Shown: positions 5,935 to 6,988 of the stretch, piece after piece
Layout of the letters: every line of letters starts with the position of its first letter
How positions within the stretch are numbered: the stretch's first letter is position 1
Notes under the pieces: model-generated
Databases searched by the model: none
Told to the model about the DNA's origin: nothing
The model's input: the letters and a program-made list of their open reading frames with translations, nothing else
From: Oscillospiraceae bacterium
Lineage (GTDB): Bacteria; Bacillota; Clostridia; Oscillospirales; Oscillospiraceae
DNA: 6,988 nucleotides
Reading direction: 5' to 3'
Assembly: GCA_017538775.1 (NCBI GenBank)
Contig: JAFYIF010000185.1
Coordinates: forward strand, 1 to 6,988
Translations under genes and position numbers: made by a program

Positions 5935-5962
5935 CAGTCGATGAATTGGTCGTTTGCGTCAT
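5909..5962 (-). CDS. Possible 17-residue leader peptide upstream of the TNT gene
   Basis: The ORF encodes MTQTTNSSTVANPPGYL and stops. Its ATG has a strong GGGAGG 8 nt upstream (5971-5976) and a perfect -10 box giving a leader of about 21 nt, so it has the full layout of a gene start. The peptide has no recognisable family. It is in a different frame from the TNT gene, whose frame is open back to 5958, so one frameshift could join the two; it may be a leader peptide or a broken former start. No conservation evidence is available. Confidence 0.3.
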   Translation of the reverse strand: MTQTTNSSTVANPPGYL

Positions 5963-5989
5963 GGCAAGCGCCTCCCATCTCTTGCTTCC

Positions 5990-6018
5990 ATTATACCCGC
6001 TCACCCAACAAGATGCAA
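5990..6018 (-). promoter_or_regulatory. Upstream candidate promoter of the toxin operon
   Basis: On the minus strand a perfect TATAAT (5990-5995) is preceded at 17 bp by a weak TTGCAT (6013-6018). Transcription would start near 5983, just before the small ORF. It lies directly downstream of the EF-G-like gene's hairpin, as expected for a new transcription unit. Confidence 0.55.
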
Positions 6019-6030
6019 GCGCAAACGCAG

Positions 6031-6072
6031 CCGGAGCGCGTGTGCCCCCGGTTTGGGACATACGCGCTCCGG
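6031..6072 (-). terminator. Long hairpin after the EF-G-like gene
   Basis: The arms 6031-6048 and 6055-6072 form an 18-bp stem, CCGGAGCGCG at the base, with one wobble and one mismatch and a 6-nt loop. On the minus strand only GCTGCGTTTGCG follows, a weak U-tract; on the plus strand it is followed by TTTGTTTTCT. It probably terminates the EF-G-like gene and may also stop antisense transcription entering that gene. Confidence 0.65.
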
Positions 6073-6105
6073 TTTGTTTTCTGATCTGGCTTTCCGGGGA
6101 AGTTC

Positions 6106-6988
6106 TTACTCCTCCTCAGCCAGCGCCTTGGACTCCTCGATGACCTTCTGCTGGACGTTGCCGGGGGCCTCCTCGTAGCGGACGAACTTGCAGGAGAAGC
6201 TGCCGCGGCCCTGGGTCATGCTGCGCAGATCGATGGTGTAGGAGCTCATCTCGGCCAGGGGCACCTCGGCCTCCACGGTCTGCATCCCGTCCTCGGCGTT
6301 CATGCCCAGCACGGTGCCGCGGCGCTTGGAGGAGATGTCGCTCATGATGTCGCCCAGGTTGGCGTCGGGGATGGTGACCCGCAGCAGGCCGATGGGCTCC
6401 AGGATGGTGGGCTTGGCCTTGGGGATGCCGTCCTGATAGGCCAGGCGGGCGGCGGTCTGGAAGGCCATATCGTTGGAGTCCACGGGGTGGTAGCTGCCGT
6501 CGTACAGGGTGGCCTTCAGACCCACCAGCGGGTAGCCCGCCAGGACGCCCTTCTGCACCGCGTTGCGCAGACCCTTCTCGACGGAGGGGAAGAAGTTCTT
6601 GGGCACGGAGCCGCCGAAGACCTCCTCGGCGAAGATCAGGTCGTCCTGCTCGGTCTGGGGCTCGAAGCGGATCCACACGTCGCCGAACTGGCCGGAGCCG
6701 CCGGACTGCTTCTTGTGGCGGCCATGGGCCTCCACCTTGCCCTTGATCTTCTCGCGGTAGGCCACGCGGGCGGGCTTCAGCTCCACGTCCACGCCGAAGC
6801 GGCTGCGGAGCTTGGCGCAGAGCACGTCCACCTGGATGTCGCCCGCGCCGGAGATGACCATCTGGTGGGTCTCGCCGTTGTTGACCAGCGTGAAGGAGAT
6901 GTCCTCCTCGTTCAGGCGGTTCAGGCCGCCGGCCACCTTGTCGTCCTGGCCCTTGGTCTTGGGGGCGATGGCCATGGAGTAGACCGGC
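6106..6988 (-). CDS. EF-G-like translation factor, C-terminal part (runs off right edge)
   Basis: The visible 293 residues are the C-terminal part of a ribosomal translocase of the EF-G family: domain III (from PVYSMAIAPKTKGQDDK), domain IV with its tip-region landmark HKKQSGGSGQFGDVW, and domain V ending at TAA (6106-6108). The GTPase domain lies beyond the window. Several usual EF-G positions differ: the GMGELHLD motif of standard EF-G reads GAGDIQVD here, and the C-terminus ends in an acidic ALAEEE tail. This fits the second EF-G paralogue (FusA2 or EF-G-2 type) found in many Firmicutes better than the main fusA gene, which normally sits in the str operon; no such neighbours are seen. Codon use is strongly GC-biased, unlike the toxin operon beside it. 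Confidence 0.88.
   Translation of the reverse strand, partial: PVYSMAIAPKTKGQDDKVAGGLNRLNEEDISFTLVNNGETHQMVISGAGDIQVDVLCAKLRSRFGVDVELKPARVAYREKIKGKVEAHGRHKKQSGGSGQFGDVWIRFEPQTEQDDLIFAEEVFGGSVPKNFFPSVEKGLRNAVQKGVLAGYPLVGLKATLYDGSYHPVDSNDMAFQTAARLAYQDGIPKAKPTILEPIGLLRVTIPDANLGDIMSDISSKRRGTVLGMNAEDGMQTVEAEVPLAEMSSYTIDLRSMTQGRGSFSCKFVRYEEAPGNVQQKVIEESKALAEEE

Noticed and set aside
5413..6084. Plus-strand ORF of 223 codons over the TNT gene
   Set aside because: It lies opposite a gene with clear TNT motifs, continues into promoter and terminator sequence, and shows no domain.

Overview
The window looks like chromosome of a GC-rich gut Firmicute of the Oscillospiraceae/Ruminococcaceae type. This is an inference from four things: very GC-rich housekeeping genes with C or G at nearly every third codon position, strong AGGAGG-type ribosome binding sites, a tryptophan-type (TrpXYZ-like) ABC transporter, and a dispersed repeat beginning TGTCATTGCGA.

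Layout. Positions 1-311 (minus) hold the N-terminal part of a protein that weakly resembles thiolases. It is transcribed away from a divergent promoter region (312-534). On the plus strand, 535-3563 is a three-gene ABC importer: a lipoprotein substrate-binding protein, a membrane permease and an ATPase. The binding-protein gene is separated from the other two by a 247-bp spacer that contains a 122-bp inverted-repeat element and then a strong GC hairpin. The permease and ATPase genes overlap by 14 bp. A hairpin terminator at 3584-3622 closes the operon and also sits just past the convergent gene on the other strand.

From 5874 down to 3621, all on the minus strand, lies a block of visibly lower GC that reads as one accessory operon of five tightly packed genes. 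They are: a stand-alone TNT-type (tuberculosis necrotizing toxin family) NAD-glycohydrolase domain; a partner gene with an ATGA overlap, the likely immunity protein; a small MntA-type nucleotidyltransferase; a HepT-type HEPN RNase toxin with an ATGA overlap; and an unrecognised 195-residue protein with a GTGA overlap. So a TNT/immunity-like pair and a complete MntA-HepT toxin-antitoxin pair sit in tandem, followed by an unknown protein. Upstream (5875-6105) are two candidate promoters and a 17-codon ORF with its own ribosome binding site. From 6106 to the right edge is the C-terminal part of an EF-G-like translation factor (minus strand), whose probable terminator hairpin lies at 6031-6072.

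The likely biology is a conserved transporter and translation-factor neighbourhood into which a toxin/defence cassette has been placed. The best candidate for something undescribed is the combined five-gene toxin operon, in particular the unknown last gene and the TNT protein, which has no delivery domain and seems to lack a usual active-site arginine.
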